A DNA stretch of 64,000 nucleotides from CAWDZK01 sp963726615 (GTDB lineage: Bacteria > Actinomycetota > Actinomycetes > JACCUZ01). Both the position numbers and the translations under genes were made by a program. The notes below the pieces were generated by a model. That model saw only the letters and a program-made list of their open reading frames with translations, ran no database searches and had not been told where the DNA came from. Shown piece by piece: positions 35,612-44,897 of the stretch. The DNA is taken from positions 372,001 to 436,000 of the forward strand of contig CAVSCX010000006.1 of assembly GCA_963726615.1 (NCBI GenBank). Reading direction: 5' to 3'. How positions within the stretch are numbered: position 1 is the first letter of the stretch; each line of letters begins with the position of its first letter.

Positions 35612-36850
35612 GTGGACCTCGCCGACGCCCGTGCGCGGGCCGCGGAGCTCGACGCAGCCGACCCGCTGGCCGGGGTCCGCGACCGTTTCCTCCTGCCGGA
35701 CGGGCTGGTCTACCTCGACGGCAACTCCCTGGGCGCCCTTCCGGTCGGTGTCCCCGGCGCGGTGCGCGACGTGGTGGAGCGGCAGTGGGGTCAGGACCTG
35801 ATCACGTCGTGGAACGTGCACGACTGGTGGGACGCGCCGCGTCGGGTGGGCTCCCTGCTCGCCCGGCTGGTCGGCGCGCAGGACGACGAGGTGCTGGTGG
35901 CCGACTCGACCTCGGCGAACCTGTTCAAGGTCCTCGTGGCCGCGGCCCGGCTACGGCCGGGACGCGGCACGCTGGTGATCGAGCCGGGCAACTTCCCGGC
36001 CGACCTGTACGTCGCCGAGTCGGTCAGCGACCTGCTGGGCCTTCGCCTGGTGCGGGTCGAGCCGGGCGAGGTCGGGGGGGTGCTGGACGACGACGTCGCG
36101 GCCGTCTGCTTCTCGCACGTCGACTACCGCACCGGCCGGGCACACGACATGGCCGGGATCACCCGCGCGGTACAGGACTGCGGTGCGCTGGCGGTGTGGG
36201 ACCTCTCGCACTCGGCGGGGGCGTTGCCGGTCGACCTCGGCGGCTGCGCGGTGGACCTCGCGGTCGGCTGCACCTACAAGTACCTGAACGGTGGTCCGGG
36301 TGCCCCGGCGTACGTCTTCGTCGCCCGCCGGCACCAGCAGGACGTGCGCTCGCCGCTCACCGGGTGGACCGGGCACGCCCGGCCGTTCGCCATGGAGGGC
36401 AGCTACCACCCGGCGCCCGGCATCGACCGGATGCGCAACGGCACGCCGCCGATGCTGTCGCTGCTCGCCCTCGACGCGGCGCTCGCGGCGTTCGACGGCC
36501 TCGCCATGGCAGACGTCCGGGCGAAGAGCCTCTCGCTGACGACGTTCTTCCTGGAGCTGGTCGACGAGGTCCTGGCGCCGCTCGGATTCGAGCCGGTGAC
36601 GCCGCGCGACCCTGCTGACCGCGGCAGCCAGGTGTCGCTCCGCCACCCCGTGGCGTACGGCGTGGTCCAGGCACTGATCGCCCGCGGCGTGGTCGGCGAC
36701 TACCGCGAGCCCGACATCGTGCGCCTGGGGTTCGCGCCGCTGTACATCCGGCACGTCGACGCCGTCCGCGCGGTCGCCCGGACGGTGTCGGTGATGGAGG
36801 CCGGCGAGCACCTCGACCCGAGGTGGTCGCGGCGCGGGACCGTCACCTGA
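35612..36850 (+). CDS. kynU: kynureninase
   Basis: A 412-aa PLP enzyme cleaving kynurenine to anthranilate and alanine in tryptophan breakdown. Landmarks are YLDGNSLGALP, the VADSTSANLFK cofactor loop, WDLSHSAGALPVDL with the cofactor Asp, and the PLP lysine in TYKYLNGGPG (K223). The length is normal. I use the GTG at 35612; a GTG at 35603 is in frame. No tryptophan dioxygenase or formamidase gene is nearby, so the rest of the pathway must lie elsewhere or be absent. Confidence 0.93.
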   Translation: MDLADARARAAELDAADPLAGVRDRFLLPDGLVYLDGNSLGALPVGVPGAVRDVVERQWGQDLITSWNVHDWWDAPRRVGSLLARLVGAQDDEVLVADSTSANLFKVLVAAARLRPGRGTLVIEPGNFPADLYVAESVSDLLGLRLVRVEPGEVGGVLDDDVAAVCFSHVDYRTGRAHDMAGITRAVQDCGALAVWDLSHSAGALPVDLGGCAVDLAVGCTYKYLNGGPGAPAYVFVARRHQQDVRSPLTGWTGHARPFAMEGSYHPAPGIDRMRNGTPPMLSLLALDAALAAFDGLAMADVRAKSLSLTTFFLELVDEVLAPLGFEPVTPRDPADRGSQVSLRHPVAYGVVQALIARGVVGDYREPDIVRLGFAPLYIRHVDAVRAVARTVSVMEAGEHLDPRWSRRGTVT

Positions 36851-36871
36851 GCCGGTGGACCCGCAGGCTCG

Positions 36872-37561
36872 TCATCCTGCCCGCCGCGGGCTGGCGAAGC
36901 CGAACCGGCGCCACGGCTTGCGGGGCTTCTCGTAGGGCGCGTAGGCGAAGATCCGCTCCCACCCGTGCCGCGCCAGGCGGGTGCGCGGCCCGTAGCGGCC
37001 CCAGGCCACACCGTCCCCGAGGCTGCGGTGCCGGAGGTCGACGAACGTCCAGGCGTCCCCGAGCCTCCGGGCGAACTGCCGCAGCGCCTGGTCGCCGGTG
37101 GAGGTCGCGGCCTCGTGCGTCAGCGCGCCGGGCCGGGAGCCCCACACGACGTGGGGGGCGTCGCCCGGGACCGTGCCGTCGAGGGCCCGGACGAGGAACG
37201 ACGAGAGGTCGGGCGCCTGGTAGACGAGCACCGGCGGGTCGTGGCTGAGGAAGAACACCGGCGCGGTGTCACCGGTGTCCGGGGTCAGGTCGAGGACCCA
37301 GAAGTTCCCGTACCCGTCGGCAGCAACCGGGTGGCCGGCCGGCATCAGCTCTGCCGTGTCGACGCTGTGCCTGGCGCCGGTCAGGTCGAGGTCCAGCAGG
37401 TCCTCGGCGCCGGCGGTGACCGACATCAGGCGCACCAGCTCGGCGGGCAGGGGCACGGGGACCTCGGCCCGCACCCGGGCGATGTCCTCGGCGGTCAGGC
37501 CCGGTCGCAGGTGCAGGTCCTGCGCCGACGCGGCGGTCCGCAGCCGTTCCGTCACGTCCAT
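36872..37561 (-). CDS. SMI1/KNR4 (SUKH)-like protein
   Basis: A 229-aa protein resembling the SMI1/KNR4 (SUKH) superfamily: LTAEDIARVRAEVPVPLPAE, then LMPAGHPVAADGYGNFWVLD and PVFFLSHDPPVLVYQAPDLS. The C-terminus (WTFVDLRHRSLGDGVAWGRY) is Trp/Arg-rich and basic. SUKH proteins are often immunity proteins to polymorphic toxins, but no toxin gene is adjacent here. It is convergent with kynU and divergent from ribF. Function unknown. Confidence 0.65.
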   Translation of the reverse strand: MDVTERLRTAASAQDLHLRPGLTAEDIARVRAEVPVPLPAELVRLMSVTAGAEDLLDLDLTGARHSVDTAELMPAGHPVAADGYGNFWVLDLTPDTGDTAPVFFLSHDPPVLVYQAPDLSSFLVRALDGTVPGDAPHVVWGSRPGALTHEAATSTGDQALRQFARRLGDAWTFVDLRHRSLGDGVAWGRYGPRTRLARHGWERIFAYAPYEKPRKPWRRFGFASPRRAG

Positions 37562-37585
37562 GACAGCACCGTAGGGGTCCGCCTC

Positions 37586-37591
37586 TACCCT
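37586..37591 (+). promoter_or_regulatory. -10 hexamer of a probable leaderless ribF transcript
   Basis: TACCCT ends 6 nt before the GTG at 37598, in the 36-bp gap to the divergent SUKH-like gene, with no Shine-Dalgarno between. Confidence 0.45.
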
Positions 37592-37597
37592 TGCCGC

Positions 37598-38548
37598 GTG
37601 CTGGTGTGGCGGTCCCTCGACGAGGTCGACGACGGCGGTGGCCGTGACGTGCGGCGCTCGGTCGTCACCATCGGCAACTTCGACGGCGTCCACCTGGGTC
37701 ACCGGCACCTGCTGGCCGGGGTGGTGTCCCGGGCCCGGGAGACCGGCCGGACCTCGGTGGTGACGACGTTCGACCCCCACCCCATGACAGTCATCCACCC
37801 CGACTCGGCCCCGCCGCGTCTGACCACGCTCGAGCACCGGCTGGAGCTGCTCGCGGCCTGCGAGGTCGACGCGGTGCTCGTGCTGCCGTTCACCCGCGAG
37901 CTCTCGCAGTGGGAGCCGCCCGCGTTCGTCGATCGAGTGCTCGTCGACGGGCTCAGGGCCGGCGAGGTGCACGTGGGGGAGAACTTCAGGTTCGGGCACC
38001 GGGCCGCCGGCGACGTGACGACGCTGCGTTCGGAGGGCGCGCGCCGCGGCTTCGCCGTGGTGGCCCTGCCGCTGGCCGGCGGCACGACGCGGTGGTCCTC
38101 GACCTACGTCCGGCAGTGCGTCGCCGAGGGCGACGTCGCCAGCGCGGCTGCCGCGCTGGGTCGACCCCACCGGGTCGAGGGTCCGGTGGTCGAGGGCGAC
38201 AAGCGCGGCCGCGAGCTCGGCTACCCGACCGCCAACCTCGACCTGCCGGCCGGCACTGCCGTCCCGGCCGACGGCGTCTATGCCGGGTGGCTCACCCGCG
38301 CCGACGGGACCCGGCTGCCGGCCGCGATCTCGATCGGCACCAACCCCACCTTCGGCGGCACCCACCGCAGGGTCGAGGCCTACGCCCTCGACCGGGACGA
38401 CCTCGAGCTCTACGGCGAGCACGTCGCCGTCGACTTCCTGGCACGGCTGCGCGAGACGGTGACGTTCGACGGCGTCGCGCCCCTGCTGGAGCAGATGGCG
38501 GACGACGTGGCCCGGACCCGCGAGCTGACCCGGTCGCCGCGCCCGTGA
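37598..38548 (+). CDS. ribF: bifunctional riboflavin kinase/FAD synthetase
   Basis: A 316-aa enzyme phosphorylating riboflavin to FMN and adenylating it to FAD. The FAD-synthetase half has VVTIGNFDGVHLGHRHLL (nucleotidyl-transferase HxGH), TTFDPHP and VGENFRFGHRAAGD. The flavokinase half has KRGRELGYPTANLDL, GVYAGWL and SIGTNPTFGG. The GTG at 37598 gives full length. The membrane-protein gene starts within its stop codon. Confidence 0.96.
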   Translation: MLVWRSLDEVDDGGGRDVRRSVVTIGNFDGVHLGHRHLLAGVVSRARETGRTSVVTTFDPHPMTVIHPDSAPPRLTTLEHRLELLAACEVDAVLVLPFTRELSQWEPPAFVDRVLVDGLRAGEVHVGENFRFGHRAAGDVTTLRSEGARRGFAVVALPLAGGTTRWSSTYVRQCVAEGDVASAAAALGRPHRVEGPVVEGDKRGRELGYPTANLDLPAGTAVPADGVYAGWLTRADGTRLPAAISIGTNPTFGGTHRRVEAYALDRDDLELYGEHVAVDFLARLRETVTFDGVAPLLEQMADDVARTRELTRSPRP

Positions 38549-39708
38549 CTGTCGAGGAGCACGAGGACGCGACCCGTGCGACCGAGGACTGGTTCCTCGG
38601 CCACGGGCTGCCGTTCTTCGTCGAGGGCCGCCGGATCACCGTCAACGACCTGACCCGCGGCCGCTCGGTGGCGGTCCTCGCGACGGCGTACGCCGCGTCG
38701 CTGCTGCTCGCGGTGCCGCCGGAGCGCTCGTGGCCGGCCCGCCTGGGGCTGGCCGCGGTGGGGCTGGTCGCGCTGGTGGCCGTGTGGGCGGTGGCCAACC
38801 TCGCCCGCCGGCAGCGCGCCCTCGAGCGGCCCCGGCGGGTGGGGGTCGTCGAGGTGACCCTGTTCGCCCTCGGACCGGCCACGCTGGTGGCCGTCCTGCG
38901 TCAGGACGCCGGCCTCACCCTGACCGTGCTCCTGGCCGACCTGACCGTCCTCGTCGTTGTCGCTGCTGCCGAGGTCCTCGACGTGACGCCGATCGCGCGC
39001 TGGGCCCTGGTCCGGACCTTCGCCGAGCTGGGCTCGCTGTTCCGCCTGGTCACCAGGGCGCTGCCGATGCTGCTGCTGTTCATGACGTTCCTGTTCATCA
39101 ACACCGAGGTGTGGCAGGTGTCCTCGGCCCTGTCCCGGCCGGTGCTCTGGCTCGCGGTCGCGTTCTTCGGTCTGCTCGCGCTCAGCTTCCTGCTGACCCG
39201 GCTGCCCGAGGAGGTGGCGGCTGTCAACGACGACCTCGACCCGGCGGTCGTGCGTCGCGCCGTCCGGGGCACACCGCTGGAGCCGCACCTCGACGACCTC
39301 GCGGACGTGCGTGCCGAGCCGCTGGACCGGCGGCAACGGACCAACCTGCTCCTCGTCCTGCTGATCACCCAGGCCGCGCAGGTGCTCGTCCTCTCCATCG
39401 CCGTCTGGGCGTTCTTCCTCGTCTTCGGCCGGGTCGCCATCGACGACAGCGTCGTGAGCAGCTGGGTCGGCAACGGGGCGCCGCACTTCCCGCGGCTGCT
39501 CGGTGACCTCGGGTTCTCCCGGGAGCTGCTGCAGGTCTCGATCTTCCTGTCTGCCTTCTCCGGGCTCTACTTCACCGTGTACGCGGTCACCGACGCCACC
39601 TACCGCGAGCAGTTCTTCCACGAGATCACGAACGAGCTCGAGCGGGCTGTCGGTGTGCGGGCGGCGTACCTGGCCCTGCGCCGCGGCGGCGCTGCCCGCG
39701 TTCCGTAG
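38545..39708 (+). CDS. polytopic membrane protein of unknown function
   Basis: A 387-aa protein with about eight predicted TM helices (SVAVLATAYAASLLLAV, LGLAAVGLVALVAVWAV, MLLLFMTFLFINTEVW, LLVLLITQAAQVLVLSIAVW among them) and a cytoplasmic acidic stretch (PEEVAAVNDDLDP). The GTG overlaps the ribF stop by 4 bp, so translation is probably coupled. I recognise no transporter motif. Its stop codon TAG forms the first half of the -10-like TAGGGT of the next gene. Function not assignable. Confidence 0.75.
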   Translation: MTVEEHEDATRATEDWFLGHGLPFFVEGRRITVNDLTRGRSVAVLATAYAASLLLAVPPERSWPARLGLAAVGLVALVAVWAVANLARRQRALERPRRVGVVEVTLFALGPATLVAVLRQDAGLTLTVLLADLTVLVVVAAAEVLDVTPIARWALVRTFAELGSLFRLVTRALPMLLLFMTFLFINTEVWQVSSALSRPVLWLAVAFFGLLALSFLLTRLPEEVAAVNDDLDPAVVRRAVRGTPLEPHLDDLADVRAEPLDRRQRTNLLLVLLITQAAQVLVLSIAVWAFFLVFGRVAIDDSVVSSWVGNGAPHFPRLLGDLGFSRELLQVSIFLSAFSGLYFTVYAVTDATYREQFFHEITNELERAVGVRAAYLALRRGGAARVP

Positions 39709-39711
39709 GGT
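39706..39711 (+). promoter_or_regulatory. -10 hexamer before the aldo/keto reductase
   Basis: TAGGGT ends 6 nt before the ATG at 39718 and includes the TAG stop of the upstream membrane-protein gene. No ribosome-binding site is visible, fitting a leaderless start. Confidence 0.45.
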
Positions 39712-39717
39712 CGGCCC

Positions 39718-40741
39718 ATGGAGTACCGGACCCTCGGGCGCAGCGGCACCGCCGTGTCGACGCTCGCCCTCGGCACGATGACCTTCGGCAACGAGACCGA
39801 CGAGGAGGGCAGCCACGATCAGCTGGACACGTTCGTCGAGGCCGGCGGGACGCTGGTCGACACTGCTGACGTCTACACGGCCGGGGCCAGCGAGGAGATC
39901 GTCGGGCGCTGGCTGGACGACCGCCCCGCCGACGTCACCGACCGGGTCGTGCTCGCCACCAAGGCCCGGTTCCCGATGGGGGAGGATCGCAACGACGCCG
40001 GTCTCTCCCGCCGGCACCTCACCCGCGCCCTGGAGGCGTCCCTGCGGCGGCTGCGGGTCGAGTGCGTCGACCTGTACCAGGTGCACGCCTGGGACCCGGT
40101 CACGCCGGTCGAGGAGACCCTCGGGTTCTTCGACGACGCCGTCCGGTCCGGCAAGGTGCGCTACGCCGGCCTGTCGAACTACACGGGCTGGCAGCTGCAA
40201 CGGGCGGTCGACGTCGCCGAGCACCTGCACCTTCCGCGGCCGGTCACGCTGCAGCCTCAGTACAACCTGCTGGCCCGCGAGATCGAGTGGGAGATCGTCC
40301 CCGCCGCCCTGGCCAACGGCCTCGGGCTGCTGCCCTGGTCGCCGCTGGGCGGGGGGTGGCTGACCGGCAAGTACACCCGGGACCAGAGCCCCACCGGTGC
40401 GACCCGGCTGGGTGAGGACCCGGACCGGGGCGTCGAGGCCTACGGCAAGCGCTCGGCCAGCGAGCGGACCTGGGCCGTCGTGGACGCCGTCCAGCGCGCG
40501 GCGGAGACGGACAGGGACCTCGATGGCTGCCGTCGCCCTGTCCTGGGTGCACGACCGGCCCGGGGTCTCCTCGGTGATCCTCGGTGCTCGCACGACTGAT
40601 CAGCTCAAGGCGAACCTGGCCGCCGCCGGCCTGCACCTCGACGAGGCGGCGACAGCGGCCCTGGACGCCGCCAGCGACCCGGCACCCGCCGACTACCCCT
40701 ACGGTCCGGCCGGCCAGGAGCAGCGCACCCGCACGCTCTGA
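39718..40741 (+). pseudogene. aldo/keto reductase with a +1 frameshift near the C-terminus
   Basis: An AKR-family NADPH reductase. The tetrad is present: Asp and Tyr in VDTADVYT, Lys in LATKARF and His in YQVHAWD. The first frame runs to a stop at 40597-40599 but loses the family sequence at about 40513. The family end (TSMAAVALSWVHDRPGV, then SSVILGARTTDQLKANLAAA) is in the next frame, ending at 40741. Deleting one G of the GGG at 40514-40516 joins them as a 340-aa protein. The lost part binds the adenosine phosphate of NADPH. A genuine inactivation or a homopolymer error are both possible. Confidence 0.75.
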
Positions 40742-40792
40742 GCGGTGGGGCGCCGTGGCACCGCCCAACCGGCCCCCACCTGCGCCGATTCG

Positions 40793-40810
40793 GCCGGGAG
40801 ACCTCCCGGC
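40793..40810. terminator. short GC hairpin after the aldo/keto reductase
   Basis: GCCGGG and CCCGGC pair around a 6-nt loop in the gap between the AKR stop and rpsO. A TAGCCT just downstream (40813-40818) could be the -10 of the rpsO promoter. Confidence 0.35.
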
Positions 40811-40909
40811 TGGTAGCCTCGGTCACTGCCGTGCACGCGGCGTGAGTACCTCATGTCTGCCCGTGATTCCGACCAGGCAGCGCTCACCAGAACAGACTCA
40901 GGGAGAGTT

Positions 40910-41179
40910 GTGTCGCTCGACACCGCCACCAAGAAGCAGATCATCGACGAGCACGGCAGCACGGGCACCGACACCGGTACCCCCGAGGTCCAGGTCGCGC
41001 TCCTCTCGCGGCGCATCGCCGACCTGACCCAGCACCTCAAGGAGCACAAGCACGACCACCACTCGCGTCGTGGTCTGCTCCTCCTCGTCGGCCGGCGCCG
41101 CCGGCTGCTGAACTACCTGGCCAAGACCGACATCAACCGCTACCGCGCGTTGATCGAGAAGCTCGGCCTGCGCCGCTAG
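40910..41179 (+). CDS. rpsO: 30S ribosomal protein S15
   Basis: An 89-aa S15 with the family segments GDTGSPEV-like TDTGTPEVQVALLSRRI, DLTQHLKEHKHDHHSRRGL and RRRLLNYLAKTDINRYRAL. S15 binds 16S rRNA early in 30S assembly. The GTG at 40910 follows GGGAGAG; an in-frame ATG at 40853 would add 19 atypical residues. It precedes pnp, the conserved rpsO-pnp order. A leader of about 90 nt could carry autoregulation by S15, but I see no defined pseudoknot. Confidence 0.97.
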   Translation: MSLDTATKKQIIDEHGSTGTDTGTPEVQVALLSRRIADLTQHLKEHKHDHHSRRGLLLLVGRRRRLLNYLAKTDINRYRALIEKLGLRR

Positions 41180-41195
41180 CACCCCACTCGGAGGA

Positions 41196-41264
41196 GCGGC
41201 TCGCCCCGGCGTCTGGTCCTCGGTAGTGGCCGGCGGACCCGACGGTCGTCGCGGCGAGAGCCGC
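41196..41264 (+). promoter_or_regulatory. rpsO-pnp intergenic stem-loop
   Basis: GCGGCTCGCC (41196-41205) can pair with GGCGAGAGCCGC (41253-41264) with a 2-nt bulge, enclosing 47 nt, 86 bp before pnp. In E. coli the equivalent region folds into an RNase III target controlling PNPase; the same role here is only inferred. Confidence 0.4.
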
Positions 41265-41349
41265 CCCCGTCCCGCAGGCTTCCATCGAAGACCGGCTGGC
41301 AGTTCCGGGAGACCTGCTCCTCATCCACACGGATCAGGAGACACCCTTC

Positions 41350-43572
41350 ATGGATGGACAGTCAGTCCACACCGCCGAGGCCGTCATCGACAACGGCACC
41401 TTCGGCACCCGCACCGTCCGCTTCGAGACCGGCCGGCTGGCCCGGCAGGCCGCCGGCTCCGTCGTCGCCTACCTCGACGACGACACGATGCTGCTGTCGG
41501 CCACCACGGCCGGCAAGCACCCCAAGGAGAACCTCGACTTCTTCCCGCTGACGGTGGACGTCGAGGAGCGCATGTACGCCGCCGGGCGCATCCCCGGCTC
41601 GTTCTTCCGCCGCGAGGGCCGGCCCAGCGAGGACGCGATCCTCACCTGCCGCCTCATCGACCGCCCGCTGCGCCCGACCTTCGCCAAGGGCCTGCGCAAC
41701 GAGGTCCAGGTCGTCATCACCGTGATGGCGCTGGACCCCAAGGACATGTACGACGTCGTGGCGATCAACGCCGCGTCGGCGAGCACCCAGCTGTCCGGCC
41801 TGCCGTTCAGCGGCCCGGTCGGCGCCACCCGCGTCGCACTGATCGACGACCAGTGGGTGGCCTTCCCGACCCACGAGCAGCTGGAGTCGGCCGTGTTCGA
41901 CATGGTCGTCGCCGGGCGGATCGCCGGTGACGATGTCGCGATCATGATGGTCGAGGCCGAGGCCACCATGGCCGCGTGGCACCTCATCAAGGACGACGGC
42001 AAGACCGCTCCTACCGAGGAGATCGTCGCCCAGGGCCTCGAGGCCTCGAAGCCCTTCATCAAGTCGCTGTGCGAGGCGCAGCAGCAGCTCGCTGCCGCTG
42101 CTGCCAAGCCGACTGCCGAGTTCCCGCGGTTCCTCGACTACCAGGACGACGTCCTGCAGGCCGTCAGCGACCTGGTCAGCGACGAGCTGGGCCAGGCCCT
42201 CTCGATCGCGGCCAAGCAGGAGCGGGAGACCGAGCTCGACCGGCTCAAGGACTCCGCGAAGGAGAAGCTGGCCGGCCAGTTCGAGGGGCGCGAGAAGGAG
42301 ATCAGCGCGGCCTACCGCTCGGTCACCAAGTCGCTGGTCCGCCAGCGGATCCTGCGCGACAAGGTCCGCATCGACGGTCGCGGCCTCTCCGACATCCGCA
42401 CCCTCTCTGCCGAGGTCGAGGTGCTCCCGCGGGTGCACGGGTCGGCCCTGTTCGAGCGCGGCGAGACCCAGATCCTCGGGGTGACCACACTCAACATGCT
42501 GCGCATGGAGCAGATGATCGACACGCTCAACCCCGAGAACCGCAAGCGGTACATGCACAACTACAACTTCCCGCCCTACTCGACCGGTGAGACCGGCCGG
42601 GTCGGCTCGCCGAAGCGGCGCGAGATCGGCCACGGCGCCCTGGCCGAGCGGGCGATCCTGCCGGTGCTGCCGGCCCGCGCGGAGTTCCCGTACGCGATCC
42701 GCCAGGTGTCCGAGGCCCTCGGCTCCAACGGCTCGACGTCGATGGGCTCGGTCTGTGCCTCGACGATGTCGCTCCTGCAGGCAGGTGTGCCGCTGCGCGC
42801 TCCGGTCGCCGGCATCGCGATGGGCCTCATCTCCGACTCCGTGGACGGTGAGACGGAGTACGCCGCCCTCACCGACATCCTCGGGGCCGAGGACGCGTTC
42901 GGCGACATGGACTTCAAGGTCGCCGGCACCCGTGAGTTCGTGACGGCCATCCAGCTGGACACCAAGCTCGACGGCATCCCCGCCTCGGTGCTCGCCTCGG
43001 CGCTGACCCAGGCCAAGGAGGCCCGGCTGCACATCCTGGACGTCATGCACGAGGCGATCGACGCGCCGGACGAGATGTCGCCGCACGCGCCGCGGATCAT
43101 CTCCATCAAGATCCCGGTCGACCAGATCGGTGCCGTCATCGGGCCCAAGGGCAAGATGATCAACCAGATCCAGGACGACACCGGCGCCGAGATCAGCATC
43201 GAGGACGACGGCACGATCTACATCGGCGCCACCGACGGCCCCAAGGCCGAGGCCGCCCGCACGATGATCAACGCCATCGCGAACCCCACGATGCCCGAGG
43301 TCGGCGAGAGGTACCTGGGCACCGTCGTGAAGACCACGACGTTCGGCGCCTTCGTGTCGCTGATGCCGGGTCGTGACGGCCTGCTCCACATCTCGAAGCT
43401 GCGTGCGCTCGCCGGCGGCAAGCGCGTCGACAACGTCGACGACGTGGTCAAGGTGGGCGACAAGGTCCAGGTCCAGATCGCCGAGGTCGACTCGCGGGGC
43501 AAGCTGTCCCTCGTTCCGGTCGAGGCCGACGGCGCGCCGGCCGGCGCGGCCGACGCACCGGTCGAGGCCTAG
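41350..43572 (+). CDS. pnp: polyribonucleotide nucleotidyltransferase (PNPase)
   Basis: A 740-aa phosphorolytic 3'-5' exoribonuclease and RNA polymerase. It has two RNase PH domains (VAYLDDDTMLLSATTAG, FFPLTVDVEERMYAAGRIPG; then FERGETQILGVTTL and SVCASTMSLLQAGVP), followed by a KH domain (VIGPKGKMINQIQDDTGAE) and an S1 domain (YLGTVVKTTTFGAFVSLMPG). The ATG at 41350 is preceded by CAGGAGACA. A TTG-started M16 protease gene begins 6 bp after the stop, as in other actinobacteria. Confidence 0.98.
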   Translation: MDGQSVHTAEAVIDNGTFGTRTVRFETGRLARQAAGSVVAYLDDDTMLLSATTAGKHPKENLDFFPLTVDVEERMYAAGRIPGSFFRREGRPSEDAILTCRLIDRPLRPTFAKGLRNEVQVVITVMALDPKDMYDVVAINAASASTQLSGLPFSGPVGATRVALIDDQWVAFPTHEQLESAVFDMVVAGRIAGDDVAIMMVEAEATMAAWHLIKDDGKTAPTEEIVAQGLEASKPFIKSLCEAQQQLAAAAAKPTAEFPRFLDYQDDVLQAVSDLVSDELGQALSIAAKQERETELDRLKDSAKEKLAGQFEGREKEISAAYRSVTKSLVRQRILRDKVRIDGRGLSDIRTLSAEVEVLPRVHGSALFERGETQILGVTTLNMLRMEQMIDTLNPENRKRYMHNYNFPPYSTGETGRVGSPKRREIGHGALAERAILPVLPARAEFPYAIRQVSEALGSNGSTSMGSVCASTMSLLQAGVPLRAPVAGIAMGLISDSVDGETEYAALTDILGAEDAFGDMDFKVAGTREFVTAIQLDTKLDGIPASVLASALTQAKEARLHILDVMHEAIDAPDEMSPHAPRIISIKIPVDQIGAVIGPKGKMINQIQDDTGAEISIEDDGTIYIGATDGPKAEAARTMINAIANPTMPEVGERYLGTVVKTTTFGAFVSLMPGRDGLLHISKLRALAGGKRVDNVDDVVKVGDKVQVQIAEVDSRGKLSLVPVEADGAPAGAADAPVEA

Positions 43573-43577
43573 ACCCC

Positions 43578-44897
43578 TTGGGCCGTCAGGCCACCCGCAC
43601 GCTGCACCGGGCGGACGGGGGTGGCGGACTCGTCCGTCACACCGTCCTGCCCGGTGGGCTGCGCATCGTCACCGAGGCGGTCCCCACCGTCCGGTCGGTG
43701 ACGTTCGGCGTGTGGGTCGGGGTCGGCTCGCGGGACGAGGCCACCTCGCTCGCCGGCGCCTCGCACTACCTCGAGCACCTGCTGTTCAAGGGCACCCGCA
43801 AGCGCGACGCCCTGGCCATCTCGTCGGCGCTGGACGCGGTCGGGGGCGAGATGAACGCCTTCACCTCCAAGGAGTACACCTGCTTCTACGCGCGCGTCCT
43901 CGACGCCGACCTGCCCCTCGCGGTCGACGTCGTCGGTGACCTCGTCACCTCGTCCGTGATCCGCGCGGCTGATGTCGATGCCGAGCGTGGGGTGATCCTC
44001 GAGGAGATCGCCATGCACGAGGACGACCCCACGGACATGGTCCACGACCAGTTCGCCCAGGTCCTCTTCGGCGACGGCCCGCTGTCCCGCCCGGTGCTCG
44101 GCAGCGTCGAGTCGATCGAGTCCATCGGGCGCGCCGCCATCAACGGCTACTACCGCCGCCGCTACCGGCCGCAGGACATGGTGGTCGCGGTCGCCGGCAA
44201 CATCGACCATGCCGCCGTCGTGCGGCTGGTCCGCACGGCGTTCGGCGCGGCCGGCATGCTCGACGGCGACGGGACGCCCACCCCGCCCCGGGGTGGGCGG
44301 ATGCTGCGGACCCGGAGCGGCACCCGCGTCGTGCGACGGACGACCGAGCAGGCCAACGTCGTGCTCGGGGGGCCCGGAGTCGCACGGACCGACGACCGGC
44401 GGTTCGCACTCGGCGTGCTCAACGCGGCGCTGGGAGGCGGCATGTCGTCCCGGCTGTTCCAGGAGGTGCGCGAGAAGCGCGGCCTCGCCTACTCGGTCTA
44501 CAGCTACCACGCGCAGTACGCCGACACCGGGCTGTTCGGCGTCTACGCCGGCTGCGTGCCGCGCAAGGTCGACGAGGTCCTGGCGATCTGCCGCGACGAG
44601 ATCGCGAAGGTCGCCGCCGCCGGCCTCACGCTGGACGAGATCGAGCGCGGCAAGGGTCAGCTGCGGGGCTCGCTCGTGCTCGGCCTGGAGGACACCGGGT
44701 CGCGGATGAGCCGGATCGGCAAGGCCGAGCTGGTCCACGGCGAGCAGCTGTCCGTCGACGAGGTGCTGGCCCGCATCGACGGCGTGACCCCGGACGAGGT
44801 GTCAGCGATCGCCGCCGAACTCCTCGCCGAGACCCCGACGCTCGCCGTCGTCGGGCCCTTCGACGAGGACCGGGACTTCTCCCGGGCGATCGCGTGA
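43578..44897 (+). CDS. M16-family zinc peptidase
   Basis: A 439-aa insulinase/MPP-like protease with the inverted zinc motif HYLEH (H63, E66, H67) followed by LLFKGT and the distal ligand region ERGVILEEIAMHEDDP. The C-terminal non-catalytic half has LFQEVREKRGLAYSVYS. The only plausible start is the TTG at 43578. It lies between pnp and dapB as in many actinobacteria. Its stop overlaps dapB. Substrate not known. Confidence 0.9.
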   Translation: MGRQATRTLHRADGGGGLVRHTVLPGGLRIVTEAVPTVRSVTFGVWVGVGSRDEATSLAGASHYLEHLLFKGTRKRDALAISSALDAVGGEMNAFTSKEYTCFYARVLDADLPLAVDVVGDLVTSSVIRAADVDAERGVILEEIAMHEDDPTDMVHDQFAQVLFGDGPLSRPVLGSVESIESIGRAAINGYYRRRYRPQDMVVAVAGNIDHAAVVRLVRTAFGAAGMLDGDGTPTPPRGGRMLRTRSGTRVVRRTTEQANVVLGGPGVARTDDRRFALGVLNAALGGGMSSRLFQEVREKRGLAYSVYSYHAQYADTGLFGVYAGCVPRKVDEVLAICRDEIAKVAAAGLTLDEIERGKGQLRGSLVLGLEDTGSRMSRIGKAELVHGEQLSVDEVLARIDGVTPDEVSAIAAELLAETPTLAVVGPFDEDRDFSRAIA

